Source of the DNA: Arthrobacter sp. KBS0702
GTDB lineage: Bacteria > Actinomycetota > Actinomycetes > Actinomycetales > Micrococcaceae
Assembly: GCF_005937985.2 (NCBI RefSeq)
Contig: NZ_CP042172.1
Location: 3,038,001 to 3,102,000, forward strand
Reading direction: 5' to 3'
DNA length: 64,000 nt
The notes beneath the pieces are model-generated. The model searched no databases. It was given only the letters and a program-made list of their open reading frames with translations, and was not told where the DNA came from. Shown here piece after piece: positions 35,791 through 46,282 of this stretch (its first letter is position 1; each line of letters opens with the position of its first letter). The translations under genes and the position numbers were made by a program.

Positions 35791-36045
35791 GTGGCTGGCG
35801 TATTCGAGATTGCAGCGGCCGGAGAAGAGTCGTACTTTTTCAAGCTGACGGCACCGGACGGGACAGTTGTGGCTGTTTCACCGCTTTTCAGCACCATCAA
35901 GGGGGCAGCCGCGGGCATCACCGCGGTGCGCGAGAACGCCGCCACCGGCCTGGTCGTGGACCACTCCTCCGCCGCCAAGCCAGCCAAGCCAGCCAGACCG
36001 GCCAGTTCGGCGCCGCTGCCCGACGCGCTCGTGACGTCGCGGTAA
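35791..36045 (+). CDS. YegP/DUF1508-family protein
   Basis: An 84-residue protein with one DUF1508 unit: GVFEIAAAGEESYFFKLTAPDGTVVAVS, then STIKGAAAGITAVRENA. YegP-type proteins usually carry two copies; this has one followed by a Lys/Ala/Pro tail. Function is unknown. GGAGG lies 7 nt before the GTG start, a clear ribosome-binding site that decides between alternative starts. Confidence 0.8.
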   Translation: MAGVFEIAAAGEESYFFKLTAPDGTVVAVSPLFSTIKGAAAGITAVRENAATGLVVDHSSAAKPAKPARPASSAPLPDALVTSR

Positions 36046-36070
36046 GGCGCCTGGCGTCCGCTTCCTACGG

Positions 36071-36751
36071 CTAGACGTCGATTCCGTGGAGGCGGTTGCG
36101 GTCCCAGGGGACGGCCCAGCCTAACTGGTCGAACAACTGGTTGAGGATCATCCCGGTGAAGCCCCACACCACCACGCCGTTGACGGTGAAAGCCGGACTC
36201 TGGAACGTCTGGCCGGCCCGGCTGACGGTCGCCATGACCCGGTTGTCGGGGTCGAGCAGGTCCCGGACCGGCACCCGGAACACCTGGGCGGATTCGCCGT
36301 AGTCCACCACCCGGACAGGTGACTGCGACGCCCACCAGCCCAGGACAGGGGTGACCAGGAAATTCCCGCGCGGCAGCGCCAGTTCGGGCATGACGCCGAG
36401 GACCTCCACACCGCTCGGATCCAGGCCGGTTTCCTCTTCGGCCTCGCGCAGGGCTGCCTCGATGACGGTTTCGCCGGCGTCGATGCCGCCGCCGGGAAAG
36501 GCGACCTGCCCGGGGTGGTCGTCCAGGGTCTGCGCGCGCTGGAGCAGCAACACATCCAGGTCCGCCGGTGCCAGCAGCTTCACCGACGTCGCGGGCACAT
36601 CATCGAGGGACCCGAACAGCATCAACACGGCCGCGCGGCGCACGCGTTCGCCCGGCTCCACCGCCAGTTCGCGCCAGCGAGGGTCCGGAGACGGCGCAGT
36701 TCCGGCCTCCACCGCGGCCACGAGGTCAACCAGGTCCTGGCGGGCGGTCAC
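36071..36751 (-). CDS. NUDIX hydrolase, probable CoA pyrophosphatase
   Basis: A 226-residue hydrolase. The Nudix box reads [25 protein letters not shown] near residues 88-112, preceded by the CoA-pyrophosphatase signature [21 protein letters not shown]. It would cleave CoA or oxidised CoA at the pyrophosphate. The GTG start overlaps the nth stop by 4 bp (GTGA), and the pair matches Rv3672c/Rv3674c in order and orientation. Confidence 0.88.
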   Translation of the reverse strand: MTARQDLVDLVAAVEAGTAPSPDPRWRELAVEPGERVRRAAVLMLFGSLDDVPATSVKLLAPADLDVLLLQRAQTLDDHPGQVAFPGGGIDAGETVIEAALREAEEETGLDPSGVEVLGVMPELALPRGNFLVTPVLGWWASQSPVRVVDYGESAQVFRVPVRDLLDPDNRVMATVSRAGQTFQSPAFTVNGVVVWGFTGMILNQLFDQLGWAVPWDRNRLHGIDV

Positions 36752-37632
36752 CGCGGCCTCCGCTGCGATTCCATCCGGATTTCGGCAGCACGGTGGGTTT
36801 CCGCCAGCAGCTTCGCCAACAGGTCCTCCTGCCCAGGGGCCAGCTCGTATTTAAGCAGCTTCCTGGCCTTCTCCGGGTCGGTCTCGCCCTCACCGTAGCT
36901 GGGGCACCAGTTCGCCACCGCGCAGGCGCCGCAGGCCGGCTTCCGGGAATGGCAGACGCGCCGGCCGTGGAACACCACGCGGTGCGAGAGCATGGTCCAG
37001 TCCCTCGGCTCAAACAGCTCGGCGACATCGGACTCGATCCGGACCGGATCGTCCGACTCCGTCCAGCCGAAGCGGCGGGCCAGCCGGCCGAAATGCGTGT
37101 CCACCGTAATGCCCGGGATGCCGAACGCGTTGCCCAGGACGACGTTTGCGGTCTTCCGGCCGACGCCGGGCAGCTTCACCAGGTCCTCCAACCGGCCCGG
37201 CACCTCGCCGTCGTAGTCGTCGACAAGCTTCGTGCACAGCGCCATCAGGTTCCGTGCCTTGGACCGGAAGAACCCGGTGGGTTTGATGATGGCCTCGAGT
37301 TCGGCAGGCTCGGCTTCGGCCATGCTGCGGGCGTCCGGGTAGCGGGCGAACAGCAGCGGCGTGATCTGGTTGACCAGCACGTCCGTGGTCTGGGCCGAGA
37401 GCACGGTGGCCACCACCAGCTCGAACGGGCTGCGGAAGTCCAGCTCCGCATGCGCGTAGGGGTACTGCTCGGCCAGCGCTTTGTTGATCCGGCGGGCCCG
37501 GCGTTTGAGCCCCAGCAGCGTCTCTCCGGCAGCCCAGCGGCGCGATTTCGCACTGCCGGGCTTTGCGCCGGTCAACGCCGCGCCGCCGGGCTGCGCGCTT
37601 CCTGGCCCGACGCTCCCGGATTCGGTGGCCAT
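36748..37632 (-). CDS. nth: endonuclease III
   Basis: A 294-residue DNA glycosylase/AP lyase for oxidised pyrimidines. The helix-hairpin-helix [13 protein letters not shown] contains the catalytic lysine, [14 protein letters not shown] has the catalytic Asp, and the C-terminal cluster has four cysteines ([17 protein letters not shown]). The N-terminal 35 residues are disordered. The stop overlaps the CoA pyrophosphatase start. Confidence 0.95.
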   Translation of the reverse strand: MATESGSVGPGSAQPGGAALTGAKPGSAKSRRWAAGETLLGLKRRARRINKALAEQYPYAHAELDFRSPFELVVATVLSAQTTDVLVNQITPLLFARYPDARSMAEAEPAELEAIIKPTGFFRSKARNLMALCTKLVDDYDGEVPGRLEDLVKLPGVGRKTANVVLGNAFGIPGITVDTHFGRLARRFGWTESDDPVRIESDVAELFEPRDWTMLSHRVVFHGRRVCHSRKPACGACAVANWCPSYGEGETDPEKARKLLKYELAPGQEDLLAKLLAETHRAAEIRMESQRRPR

Positions 37633-37639
37633 GGTCCGG

Positions 37640-39010
37640 CTAGCCGCGTTCGATGTTGCTCAGGTCCCGCAACACGCCGACGCGGCCGTCCGTGTGCTGG
37701 ACCAGGAACTCGTGGCCGCGGTCTTCAAGGGCCAGCACCCAGCCGCCGGGCTCGACGACGAACGCCGGCGCGCCGGTGTGCTCGTCCACGGCGGTGCGGG
37801 GCTGGGCGACGGCGAACCAGAACGCCTCGTAGGCGGGCTGGTGGGCCTCGGTCTCCGGACGGCTCGCCGGATCCACGGTGGCGCCGATCGGTTCCTGCGA
37901 ACGGACCTGGGGCGTGAGCGCGGTGGGGGCATCGTGGCTTGCTGCAGCCGGTGCTGCCGCCGCCGGGACCGCGGCCGCCTGGGTTTCCTCCAGGCCGGAG
38001 TGCTGCTCCGACGGGGCGACCGGTGCTGCAGGAGCGGCCGGTGCCGCCGCAGCCTGCGTCTGCTCGGCGGCGGATGGTTCCTGGCTGGCGGCGGGGGCGG
38101 CCGCGGCGGACGGTGCGTAGGCCGCCGTCGGCGCCGGGGACGCGGAGGGTACGACGCTGTGCGCCTGGGTGGCCGGCTCCTGGGCCGCCGGGCGGGCAGG
38201 TCCAGCGGCGGCACCAGCGGCTACACCAGCAGCACCGGCAGCGGCGGCGGCACCGCCGTGCGACGCCCCGGTGGTTTCCTGGCCGCGCGTTGCGGGCTCC
38301 GAACCTGCGGTCTGCTTACCGGGGACAATCTTCTTGGCCCAGCCGGCCAACGGACTGCTTCCCTGTTTGGCGGCCGTGGCCTCGCCAGCGGCCTTCGGGG
38401 CCTTGGGCGCCTTCGGGGCGCGCGGCTTGCGGACCGGTTCCGCGGCTTCGCGCGCCACAACGTGGGCGGGGGTTTCGGGGCGGTGCAGGAAATCGCCGGC
38501 GAGGACCGGAATCAGGCGTGCCAGCACGGTGGCGGTGAAGAGTCCGAGGGCTCCCACCAGGCCCAACAGCATACTGGGCACGAACGCGCCGGCTGCCGCG
38601 AGGAAGAAGAAGGCCAGGCTGAAGGACGCCACGACGGAGCCGAACTGGTCAACGGAGAGGGAGCCGATCCGGATCTTGGTGCCCGGGCTGACCCGGCGTG
38701 CCACGAAGAGTGCCGCGACGATCAGCGGCAGCAGGATCCCCAGGCCCAGAAAGAAGAGGCTGCCCAGGTTCCAGAGGTTGTACCGGATGGCGAACATCGG
38801 AACGAGGGAGGCGATGAAGAGAACCAGCGTGGACCCGAAGACGGTGAGGTCGCGGACGGTGAAGGGCCCGAGGACGGCTTCGTTGTTCTTCGCGTTCGGC
38901 TTATCCACGGTGAAGCGTGGCTGTTCCCCCTGCCCGCTGGTCTGCGCCGGCCCGGCCGTCGCGTCGTTGCGGGAGGGCACGTGGAGCTGCCCGTTGCTTT
39001 GCTCGTTCAT
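37640..39010 (-). CDS. membrane protein with long Ala/Pro-rich tail
   Basis: A 456-residue protein of no family I can name. It has about four membrane helices between residues 45 and 185 ([73 protein letters not shown]), then a basic stretch and about 170 residues of Ala/Pro/Gln-rich low complexity. The last 70 residues are a folded-looking unit ([19 protein letters not shown]). GGAGAA precedes the ATG at 39010. The repetitive codons explain why many antisense frames stay open here. Confidence 0.6.
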   Translation of the reverse strand: MNEQSNGQLHVPSRNDATAGPAQTSGQGEQPRFTVDKPNAKNNEAVLGPFTVRDLTVFGSTLVLFIASLVPMFAIRYNLWNLGSLFFLGLGILLPLIVAALFVARRVSPGTKIRIGSLSVDQFGSVVASFSLAFFFLAAAGAFVPSMLLGLVGALGLFTATVLARLIPVLAGDFLHRPETPAHVVAREAAEPVRKPRAPKAPKAPKAAGEATAAKQGSSPLAGWAKKIVPGKQTAGSEPATRGQETTGASHGGAAAAAGAAGVAAGAAAGPARPAAQEPATQAHSVVPSASPAPTAAYAPSAAAAPAASQEPSAAEQTQAAAAPAAPAAPVAPSEQHSGLEETQAAAVPAAAAPAAASHDAPTALTPQVRSQEPIGATVDPASRPETEAHQPAYEAFWFAVAQPRTAVDEHTGAPAFVVEPGGWVLALEDRGHEFLVQHTDGRVGVLRDLSNIERG

Positions 39011-39159
39011 TCTGTTCTCCTTAGCGTGGCCGCACCCTGGACAGTGCAGCCTAACGGCAGGCAAAAACAGGACCGCCAGCGGTCCTGTCGCCCCCATCGG
39101 ATGTCACAACTTCATCTCAGCCTAGCCAAGTGCAGGACCGATCACTAGCTGACCGGCCG

Positions 39160-39663
39160 TCACTCCAGCACCAGCGTGCGGGTCCTTTCGCCCTGCGCGT
39201 AAACCAGCGTGATCGTCAGCGGGAGTGTGCCCGCGCCGACCGGGACACTGAATTCGTGCGAGGTCGGCGCCAGGTCCGCGGTGCACGGGTTTCCCGCGGA
39301 CGGTTCGACGCGGATGCTGACCCGGTCCGGCGCGGTAGCTTCGATCCGGGAAGGGACGGCCGGGCAACTGGAGCTTCCCCACAGGGTAATGCCGAACCGC
39401 CGGGGCCTGTCCACCCACGCTGCCAATGGTTCTCCGAGGGACAGCGGCGGCGCGGGAGAGGCAGCCGGCGGCGCACCGGACGGTGCACCCGGCCCTGCGG
39501 ACGGCGTCGCTTGCGGGGTCGAAAGCATGCCCCGGTAGCTGCGGTCCGCCGCGCTGGGCGGCCCGGCGCAGCTAGTCAGCAGCAGTACGACGGCGAGCGC
39601 CGCGGGTGCGGCGGCGATGCGGGCCCGCGGCCATGGTGCCTGCGTCCGTGCCCAAAATCTCAC
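39160..39663 (-). CDS. secreted lipoprotein, function unknown
   Basis: A 167-residue protein with an Arg-rich start, hydrophobic stretch and lipobox LLTSC, followed by a Pro/Ala/Ser linker (residues 45-75) and a beta-rich C-terminal domain with a likely disulfide (SSSCPAVP, GNPCTADL). GGGGGAAG stands 6 nt before the GTG at 39663, so the earlier in-frame TTG is not used. No family recognised. Confidence 0.65.
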   Translation of the reverse strand: MRFWARTQAPWPRARIAAAPAALAVVLLLTSCAGPPSAADRSYRGMLSTPQATPSAGPGAPSGAPPAASPAPPLSLGEPLAAWVDRPRRFGITLWGSSSCPAVPSRIEATAPDRVSIRVEPSAGNPCTADLAPTSHEFSVPVGAGTLPLTITLVYAQGERTRTLVLE

Positions 39664-39779
39664 GTTGTCTTCCCCCAATTGGCGGTTGCCTCCACCATGG
39701 CCCCATTCTGGCTAAAGGAGGCCTCCCTTAGCCAGAGGTGCGGGGCGAGGGGAAGCTTCGCGGGGAGTAGGGTTTGGGC

Positions 39780-39998
39780 ATGGAGCTACTGAACGCGACC
39801 CCCGTTTTTCTCTGGCGCGGCGTCTGCTTCTTCGCCGTGGCCGCCGTGGTCGCCGGGATCCTGCTGCCCTCGGCACCCGCGATCGCCATCGTACTGATAA
39901 CCCTTACCCTGCTGCTCACTGGATGGGCCCTGCTGGTCCACCGTCACATGCAACGCGTGATGCGCGCCAAAGGCCAACAGCCGCCATTCGGCGCTTAA
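39780..39998 (+). CDS. small two-helix membrane protein
   Basis: A 72-residue protein with two membrane helices (residues 12-30 and 34-55), an HRHMQR segment after the second helix, and a basic C-terminus. The start ATG has GGGGAG about 12 nt upstream. Nothing indicates function. It lies just upstream of acs and in the same direction. Confidence 0.55.
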   Translation: MELLNATPVFLWRGVCFFAVAAVVAGILLPSAPAIAIVLITLTLLLTGWALLVHRHMQRVMRAKGQQPPFGA

Positions 39999-40021
39999 TA
40001 AACACCGTTCACGGCTCCCTT

Positions 40022-40037
40022 TGTGACGGGGCACACG
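40022..40037 (+). promoter_or_regulatory. possible Crp/GlxR half-site upstream of acs
   Basis: TGTGA-cggggc-ACACG keeps one good half of the TGTGA-N6-TCACA consensus. A crp gene is in this window at 46283 and acs is a common Crp target. The second half has only 3 of 5 matches, so this is weak. Confidence 0.25.
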
Positions 40038-40187
40038 TTCGGTCGGAGCCAAGGGTTAGTGTGTATTTCGGAACAGCTCTTGCGGCACGTCCGTGACCAG
40101 CCGATGCCCGATGCCGCGCACGTGGCCGGGCGCTGCGGCGCAACGGACGTTCCGTGCGGCACGGCTCGATGAATGATGAGGTTCACC

Positions 40188-42221
40188 ATGTCCCAGCAGA
40201 CCCCAGGCTCCACGACAACCCAGGCGCCCCGGCAGGGCGATGCCTTCGAAAACCTGTCGCAGGAGAACCGGAAGTTCGCCCCCTCGGCCGAGTTCGCCGC
40301 CAACGCCGTGGTCACCGCCGCCGACTACGCCGAGGCCGACGCCGACCGGCCCGCCTTCTGGGCCAAGCAGGCCCGCAGCCTGCTCAGCTGGAGCAAGGAC
40401 TTCACCCAGACGCTGGACTGGTCCAACCTGCCGTTCGCCAAGTGGTTTGTCGGCGGCGAGATCAATGCCGCGTACAACGCCCTGGACCGCCACGTCGAGG
40501 CCGGCAACGGGGACCGCGTCGCCATCTACTTCGAGGGCGAGCCCGGCGACACCCGGACCTACACCTACGCGCAGCTCACCGAAGAGGTCAAGAAGGCCGC
40601 CAACGCGTTTGAATCCCTCGGCGTGGCCAAGGGCGACCGTGTCGCCGTGTACCTGCCGATGATCCCCGAAGCCGTCATCACGCTGCTGGCCTGCGCCCGG
40701 ATCGGCGCCATCCACTCCGTGGTGTTCGGCGGATTCTCCGCCGAGGCCCTGCGGTCCCGGATCGACGACGCCGAAGCCAAGCTCGTGGTCACCGCCGACG
40801 GCACCTACCGCCGCGGCAAGCCCAGCCCGCTCAAGCACGCCGTCGACGAGGCGCTGGCCCACGAGGGCGACGGTTCCGGGCACACGGTGCAGAACGTCGT
40901 CGTCGTGAAGCGCAACGGCCAGGACGTCGACTGGCATGACGGCCGGGACCACTGGTGGGCGGATACGGTCGGGACCGCCTCCGCCGAGCACACCGCCGTC
41001 GGCCACGACGCCGAGCACCCGCTGTTCATCCTCTACACCTCAGGCACAACCGGAAAGCCCAAGGGCATCCTGCACACCACCGGCGGCTACCTCACCCAGG
41101 GCGCCTACACCCACAAGGCGGTCTTCGACCTGCACCCGGAAACGGACGTTTACTGGTGCACGGCCGACGTCGGCTGGATCACCGGCCACTCCTACGTCGC
41201 CTACGCGCCGCTCATCAACGGCGCCACCCAGGTGATGTACGAAGGCACCCCCGACTCCCCGCACCAGGGCCGCTGGTGGGAGATCGTGGAGAAGTACAAG
41301 GTCTCCATCCTCTACACCGCCCCCACCGCCATCCGCACCTTCATGAAGTGGGGCAAGGAAATCCCGGCCAAGTCGGACCTGTCCTCGATCCGCGTCCTGG
41401 GCTCGGTGGGCGAACCCATCAACCCCGAAGCGTGGATGTGGTACCGGGAGGTCATCGGCGCCAACGCCGGCGCGCACGGGGAAAAGAAGGACCACCCGGC
41501 CCCGATCGTGGACACCTGGTGGCAGACCGAGACCGGTGCGCAGATGATCGCCCCGCTGCCCGGGGTGACCGCGACCAAGCCGGGCTCCGCGCAGGTCCCG
41601 CTGCCCGGCATCGCCGTCGACGTCGTCGATGAAGCCGGCGAGTCCGTGCCCAACGGCGCCGGCGGCTACCTCGTGATCCGCGAGCCGTGGCCGGCCATGC
41701 TGCGCGGCATCTGGGGCGACCCGGAGCGGTTCAAGGAAACCTACTGGTCCCGTTTCGAAACCATGTACTTCGCCGGCGACGGCGCCAAGAAGGACGACGA
41801 CGGCGACATCTGGCTGCTTGGCCGCGTGGACGACGTGATGAACATTTCCGGCCACCGGCTCTCCACCGCCGAGATCGAATCCGCCCTCGTGTCCCACCCG
41901 GCCGTGGCGGAAGCCGCCGTCGTCGGCGCGGCGGACGAGACTACCGGCCAGGCTGTCGTGGCGTTCGTGATCCTGCGTGGGGATGCGGTGGACTCGGGTG
42001 AGGCGATGGTCCAGGAGCTCCGCAACCATGTGGGCAAGGAAATCGGTCCGATCGCCAAGCCCAAGACCATCCTGATCGTTCCGGAACTGCCGAAGACCCG
42101 ATCCGGCAAGATCATGCGCCGCCTGCTCAAGGACGTCGCGGAAGGCCGCGAGGTCGGCGACGCCACCACGCTGGCCGACAACACCGTGATGGCCCAGATC
42201 GCGAACTCGCTCAAGAAGTAG
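40188..42221 (+). CDS. acs: acetyl-CoA synthetase
   Basis: A 677-residue AMP-forming enzyme that converts acetate, ATP and CoA to acetyl-CoA. The P-loop [13 protein letters not shown], the core GWITGHSYV and [10 protein letters not shown], and the C-terminal [13 protein letters not shown] are intact; the last contains the lysine whose acetylation switches the enzyme off. The AcuC-type deacetylase at 0.5-1.7 kb could reverse that. ATG 40188 has GAGG 6 nt upstream, so the two earlier in-frame ATGs (40173, 40176) are not needed. Confidence 0.96.
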   Translation: MSQQTPGSTTTQAPRQGDAFENLSQENRKFAPSAEFAANAVVTAADYAEADADRPAFWAKQARSLLSWSKDFTQTLDWSNLPFAKWFVGGEINAAYNALDRHVEAGNGDRVAIYFEGEPGDTRTYTYAQLTEEVKKAANAFESLGVAKGDRVAVYLPMIPEAVITLLACARIGAIHSVVFGGFSAEALRSRIDDAEAKLVVTADGTYRRGKPSPLKHAVDEALAHEGDGSGHTVQNVVVVKRNGQDVDWHDGRDHWWADTVGTASAEHTAVGHDAEHPLFILYTSGTTGKPKGILHTTGGYLTQGAYTHKAVFDLHPETDVYWCTADVGWITGHSYVAYAPLINGATQVMYEGTPDSPHQGRWWEIVEKYKVSILYTAPTAIRTFMKWGKEIPAKSDLSSIRVLGSVGEPINPEAWMWYREVIGANAGAHGEKKDHPAPIVDTWWQTETGAQMIAPLPGVTATKPGSAQVPLPGIAVDVVDEAGESVPNGAGGYLVIREPWPAMLRGIWGDPERFKETYWSRFETMYFAGDGAKKDDDGDIWLLGRVDDVMNISGHRLSTAEIESALVSHPAVAEAAVVGAADETTGQAVVAFVILRGDAVDSGEAMVQELRNHVGKEIGPIAKPKTILIVPELPKTRSGKIMRRLLKDVAEGREVGDATTLADNTVMAQIANSLKK

Positions 42222-42231
42222 GCTGCGGCCG

Positions 42232-43179
42232 CTAGCGGGCCTGGACCCGGACTACCTCGAAGCTGGTGGCCCCTGGGTTGGTGAACTTCGAGTTGACCAC
42301 GGCGAGCGTGTCGTCGAAGAGGGCCGCCGTCGTGGGGATGTCGAAGTTCGGGCTCGTGATGACGTGCCTCAGCTCCCCGGAATCGAGGCCGCTGTCGAGC
42401 CGAATGCGGCTGACCTGGTTGTCCAGGTTCTGCACGGCCCACAGGGTGCCGTCCTTGAGCAGGATCCCGTCGACGTTGGGCACGCTGACGCCGCCGATCT
42501 CGGCGCTCGCCCCGGTGCGGGTGTTGACCGTGTAGAGCACGCCGCGAGCGGTGTGCGCGACGATCAGGGTGTCGCCGTCCCCGGCGGCGGCGATGCCGTT
42601 GAGGTTGAAGCCCTGGTCCACGGTCCCGGCCGGGCCTTTCAGCTTCAGCGTGCGGGCGGTTCCGGGTTCGCCGTCGCTGCCCACCGGCACGAAGTAGAGC
42701 TCGCCGGCCTGGGAGTTGGTGAACCAGGCGCCGCGGCTGGTCAGGGTGACGTCGTTGATGAAGCTCGCCCCGGCCGCGGCCAACTGGTACGTGGCTTCGG
42801 TCTTCCGGGACTTGAGGTCGTAGAGGTAGGCCTGTCCGGTGCCGCCGCCGGCGACGAAGAGAAGGTCGTGGCGCCGGTCCACCTTCATGCCGATGGCGGC
42901 CCTGCCGGCGGGTGCGGTAATGAATTTCTTTGCCGTCCCGTCGCGGATGTCGCCGCGGTAGATGTTTCCGTTGAGGCGGTCGCCGGCGAAGAACGTGGAC
43001 CCTTCACCTGCCGCGATGCCCTCCGCTCCGGTGGCGCCGGGAAGGGTGATCACAGAGCGGCCGTGTCCGGGGTCGGTTTCTGCGGCGGTGGACAGCGGCG
43101 CCGGCACAAGCACGGCAACCGCCGCCAAGAAGGCCACGGCAGCCCGGCGGATTGCTTTCACTGCGTGAATGTTGCGCAT
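42232..43179 (-). CDS. secreted SMP-30/beta-propeller protein
   Basis: A 315-residue protein with a Sec signal peptide (AVAFLAAVAVLVPAPLSTAA) and a six-bladed propeller-like repeat (IAAGEGSTFFAGD, IGMKVDRRHDLLFVAGG, LNGIAAAGDGDTLIVAHT, VDGILLKDGTLWAVQN). SMP-30/gluconolactonase-like folds include lactonases; no catalytic set can be assigned by eye. GGAGCG precedes the ATG. It converges with acs, ending 10 bp from it. Confidence 0.7.
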   Translation of the reverse strand: MRNIHAVKAIRRAAVAFLAAVAVLVPAPLSTAAETDPGHGRSVITLPGATGAEGIAAGEGSTFFAGDRLNGNIYRGDIRDGTAKKFITAPAGRAAIGMKVDRRHDLLFVAGGGTGQAYLYDLKSRKTEATYQLAAAGASFINDVTLTSRGAWFTNSQAGELYFVPVGSDGEPGTARTLKLKGPAGTVDQGFNLNGIAAAGDGDTLIVAHTARGVLYTVNTRTGASAEIGGVSVPNVDGILLKDGTLWAVQNLDNQVSRIRLDSGLDSGELRHVITSPNFDIPTTAALFDDTLAVVNSKFTNPGATSFEVVRVQAR

Positions 43180-43300
43180 GATGACGCTCCAAGAGAATTG
43201 GGCTTGTTGCGCGCGGACCGACCGTTACGGAGGCTCCGCACGATGGTCCTTTCAGTGTAGGCAGCGGGCCCGGCGCGGGCCAGAGCCCGCGGTTCCGCGG

Positions 43301-43306
43301 TACATT
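43301..43306 (+). promoter_or_regulatory. -10 box for leaderless aroQ
   Basis: TACATT ends 7 nt before the ATG of aroQ, and no Shine-Dalgarno is present, so the transcript likely starts at or next to the start codon. Confidence 0.45.
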
Positions 43307-43313
43307 GGCTGGC

Positions 43314-43787
43314 ATGAGCGAAGCCACCTCCGCGGACGTTCGACGCGGCACCATCCTGGTCCTCAACGGACCCAACCTGAACCTGCTGGGCACCCGCGAG
43401 CCCGAGAAGTACGGCACGGCCACGCTGGCCGACGTCGAACAGCTCGCCAAGGACGCCGGCGCGGCGCACGGGCTCGACGTCGAATGCTTCCAGTCCAACC
43501 ATGAGGGCGCGCTCGTGGACGCCATCCACGCCGCCCGCGGCACGGCGGTCGGCATCGTCCTGAACGCCGGCGCCTACACGCACACCTCGGTGGCGATCCG
43601 GGACGCGATCACGGCGGTGCAGCTGCCCGCCGTCGAGGTCCACATCACCAACGTGCACGCCCGGGAAGCGTTCCGGCACCACTCCTACCTCTCGGACGTC
43701 AGCAAGGCCGTGATCGCCGGGGCCGGAATCCTCGGGTACCGCTTCGCCGTCGAATACCTCGCCGAACTTTACGCGGGCCGGGACTAG
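43314..43787 (+). CDS. aroQ: type II 3-dehydroquinate dehydratase
   Basis: A 157-residue enzyme of the shikimate pathway. It begins [21 protein letters not shown], with the catalytic loop containing the Arg and Tyr, followed by [33 protein letters not shown] and [18 protein letters not shown] (catalytic His). Type II enzymes are this length and dodecameric. ATG 43314 follows TACATT by 7 nt without Shine-Dalgarno. A DUF2332 gene starts 2 bp after its stop, so the two are co-transcribed. Confidence 0.94.
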   Translation: MSEATSADVRRGTILVLNGPNLNLLGTREPEKYGTATLADVEQLAKDAGAAHGLDVECFQSNHEGALVDAIHAARGTAVGIVLNAGAYTHTSVAIRDAITAVQLPAVEVHITNVHAREAFRHHSYLSDVSKAVIAGAGILGYRFAVEYLAELYAGRD

Positions 43788-43789
43788 GC

Positions 43790-44848
43790 ATGTCCCCCGC
43801 GTCGGAGCAGGCCGGGACGGCTGACTGGTACCGCCACTTCGGTACCGTCGATGCCCCCGGTAACTCCGCCTGCTACGCCGAATGGTCGGTGGGCATCGCG
43901 GACGACCCCGAACTCCTCCGGCGCATCAACGACTGGCCGCATAACAAGCGCCAGCCCCTGCTGATGCTGGGCGCCGCCCGCTTCCTCGGCGCCCGGGTCG
44001 GCCCGTATCGGGAGTTCCGGAGTTTCCTGGACGCCCACTGGGACGACGTCTCCCGGATTGTCCTCTCCCGGTCCACGCAGACGAACGAAGCCGGCCGCTG
44101 CGCCGCGCTGCTCCCGTCCCTTTCGCGCATCGCAGCCGCGGAGGGCCGTCCGCTGGCCCTCATCGAAGTCGGCGCCTCGGCCGGGCTGGCACTGTTCCCG
44201 GACCGCTACGGCTACGAGTATGACGGCGTGGCCGGCGCCGGATCCGGCGGCGTGACGCGGCTGGCTCCGGCCGGCGCAGCGCCCGGAAGCTACCCGGTGC
44301 TGCGCTGTGCCACCACCGGGCCCGTGCCGCTGCCGGCCGGGCTGCCCGCGGTGGCGTGGCGCGCGGGCATCGACCTGAATCCGCTCGACGTCCGCGACCC
44401 CGACGACGTCGCCTGGCTCGAGGCGCTGATCTGGCCGGAGCAGGACTTCCGCCGCGAGCGGCTGCGCCAGGCGATCACGATTGCGCAGGCTGACCCGCCG
44501 CTGCTGGTCGCCGGGGATCTCAACGAACAGCTCATGTCCCTGGCCGCGCAGGCCCCGGCGGACGCCGCCCTGGTGGTGTTCCACAGTGCGGTGATGGCCT
44601 ACCTCGACGCGGCAGGGCGCGAAGTCTTCCGGGACAGCATCTCCCTGCTGGCCGCGGACCGGGGCTGCCACTGGCTTTCCAACGAGGGCCACACGGTCAT
44701 CATCCAGACCGACGGCTCCAGTGTGGTTCCGGAAATGGACGAGGCGCGGCTCGGCGGACGCTTCCTGCTGCTTGAGGACGGCCTGCCGGTGGCCATCGCC
44801 GGACCGCATGGACAGAGCCTCGAATGGATCGAGGCGGCCTCCGGCTGA
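43790..44848 (+). CDS. DUF2332-domain protein
   Basis: A 352-residue protein of the actinobacterial DUF2332 family. Conserved words are NSACYAEWSVGIADDPELL, QTNEAGRCAALLPSLS, ALIEVGASAGLALFPDRY and VVFHSAVMAYLD. The LIEVGASAG word resembles a SAM-binding loop, so a methyltransferase-like fold is possible but unproven. It begins 2 bp after aroQ. Confidence 0.8.
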   Translation: MSPASEQAGTADWYRHFGTVDAPGNSACYAEWSVGIADDPELLRRINDWPHNKRQPLLMLGAARFLGARVGPYREFRSFLDAHWDDVSRIVLSRSTQTNEAGRCAALLPSLSRIAAAEGRPLALIEVGASAGLALFPDRYGYEYDGVAGAGSGGVTRLAPAGAAPGSYPVLRCATTGPVPLPAGLPAVAWRAGIDLNPLDVRDPDDVAWLEALIWPEQDFRRERLRQAITIAQADPPLLVAGDLNEQLMSLAAQAPADAALVVFHSAVMAYLDAAGREVFRDSISLLAADRGCHWLSNEGHTVIIQTDGSSVVPEMDEARLGGRFLLLEDGLPVAIAGPHGQSLEWIEAASG

Positions 44849-44871
44849 GCGAGCCTACGCCCCGGCCCCGG

Positions 44872-46053
44872 CTACTTCTTGATGCACTGGCCGGGCGAGA
44901 CGGTGGCGCCGAGCCCGGGGGCCTGGGCGGCCACGGGGCCGAGGTCGTTCATGGTGATGGCGAAACCGAGCGACGCCTCCGACGTCGACTTCGCGAAGAC
45001 CACGCCGGACACCTGCCCGTCCATGGTCAGCAGCGGTCCGCCGGAGTTCCCCGGCTGGACGTCGCCGGCGAGCCGGTAGACGTCCTCGGCTGCGGCGTTG
45101 TTGCCGTAAATGTCCGGTACCAGCACAGTCGCGATGTCCCGGACGGTGGCCGGTTTGGACTGGAACGGCCCACCGTGCGGATAACCCGCGAACGCCGCGG
45201 GGCTGCCGGCGGGAAGGTTGGGCCCCAGTGGCAGCGGCGCGGAGGGAAGCCCGTCCACGGCCAGCACAGCCAGATCGTGGCGGCTGTCGAAGTAGACAAT
45301 CCGGCCCGGAAGGGCCCCGCCGCCCGGGACCTCGACAACCGGCTCGGGGACGCCGGCCACCACGTGGGCGTTGGTCACAACGCGGCCGGGCGAGACGACG
45401 AAGCCCGTTCCGGTCTGGTTCTGTCCGCACTGGTAGGCGGTTCCGGCGATCTTCAGCACGGACGCAGCCGCCTTGTTCAGCGCCGGGGTGTCGGTGCTGG
45501 CATCCGGGACCGGCACCGGCTGGCCGCCGATGCCTTCGAACAGGGTCGGAATGCCGTCGCCGATCACGGCGGACCGCAGCTGGGCCATGGACGTCTTCAG
45601 CGGTGTGGGGGTGACGCCGTCGATAAACCCGATCACCTTCGAATCAGCAAGCTGCTGGGAAACAAACGGAACGCCCAGGGCGCTGATGCTGAAGGCCAGC
45701 ATGGACATCACGAGGGCGGACACGGCAACGTTGACGCCGCCGCCCACCACCCGGTCGGCCAGCCGGAGCGGGCTGATCCTGACGACGCTGCGGATGCGCC
45801 GTCCGATCATGGTGCCCAGCCCGTGCCCCAGCATCATCAGCAGCACGGCCGTGGCGATAATCGCGGTGAGCCGCCAGCCGGGGTCGTCGACGAGATCGCT
45901 GACGATGGGCACCGACACGAAGGCGGCCACAGCCCCTGCCGCGAAACCTGCGATGCCGCCCAGCGTCACCAGGAAGCCGTTGCGGAAGCCGTAGATCAGG
46001 TAGGACAGGAGCGTGAGGATCAACGCCAGGTCCAAAATGGTCAAGCCGAACAC
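44872..46053 (-). CDS. marP: MarP-type membrane serine protease (CvpA + trypsin fold)
   Basis: A 393-residue protein: four N-terminal membrane helices in a colicin-V-production-like domain (LTILDLALILTLLSYLIYGFRNG), then an extracytoplasmic chymotrypsin-like protease with His in VVTNAHVVAG, Asp in SRHDLAVLAV and Ser in QPGNSGGPLL. An activating disulfide is suggested by YQCGQN and PGQCIKK. MarP (Rv3671c) protects M. tuberculosis against acid by processing the peptidoglycan hydrolase RipA. The GTG start at 46053 has AAGGAG upstream. Confidence 0.88.
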   Translation of the reverse strand: MFGLTILDLALILTLLSYLIYGFRNGFLVTLGGIAGFAAGAVAAFVSVPIVSDLVDDPGWRLTAIIATAVLLMMLGHGLGTMIGRRIRSVVRISPLRLADRVVGGGVNVAVSALVMSMLAFSISALGVPFVSQQLADSKVIGFIDGVTPTPLKTSMAQLRSAVIGDGIPTLFEGIGGQPVPVPDASTDTPALNKAAASVLKIAGTAYQCGQNQTGTGFVVSPGRVVTNAHVVAGVPEPVVEVPGGGALPGRIVYFDSRHDLAVLAVDGLPSAPLPLGPNLPAGSPAAFAGYPHGGPFQSKPATVRDIATVLVPDIYGNNAAAEDVYRLAGDVQPGNSGGPLLTMDGQVSGVVFAKSTSEASLGFAITMNDLGPVAAQAPGLGATVSPGQCIKK

Positions 46054-46282
46054 CGGGGCTCCTTAAAAACTTGTAGGCCCTCATTCTACCGGCGTGCACC
46101 GACACTTTGCCGGGTGCTGGCGTCCTGCCCGACGCATCCCTGCCCCCAACTGACCGTCGGGGCTCCGGGGGCGTACTCCGGCGCCGTTTCGCGCGTTTCG
46201 ATGCCAACTACGTCACAGAAGCCGCAAAATTCTGAAACAATGGCTGAAGCGCCCCAGCCGACACAGTAAGTCAGGAGATTTC

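Noticed and set aside
37481..39148. 555-codon plus-strand ORF
   Set aside because: It is antisense to the Ala/Pro-rich membrane-protein gene; low-complexity GC-rich codons keep it open.
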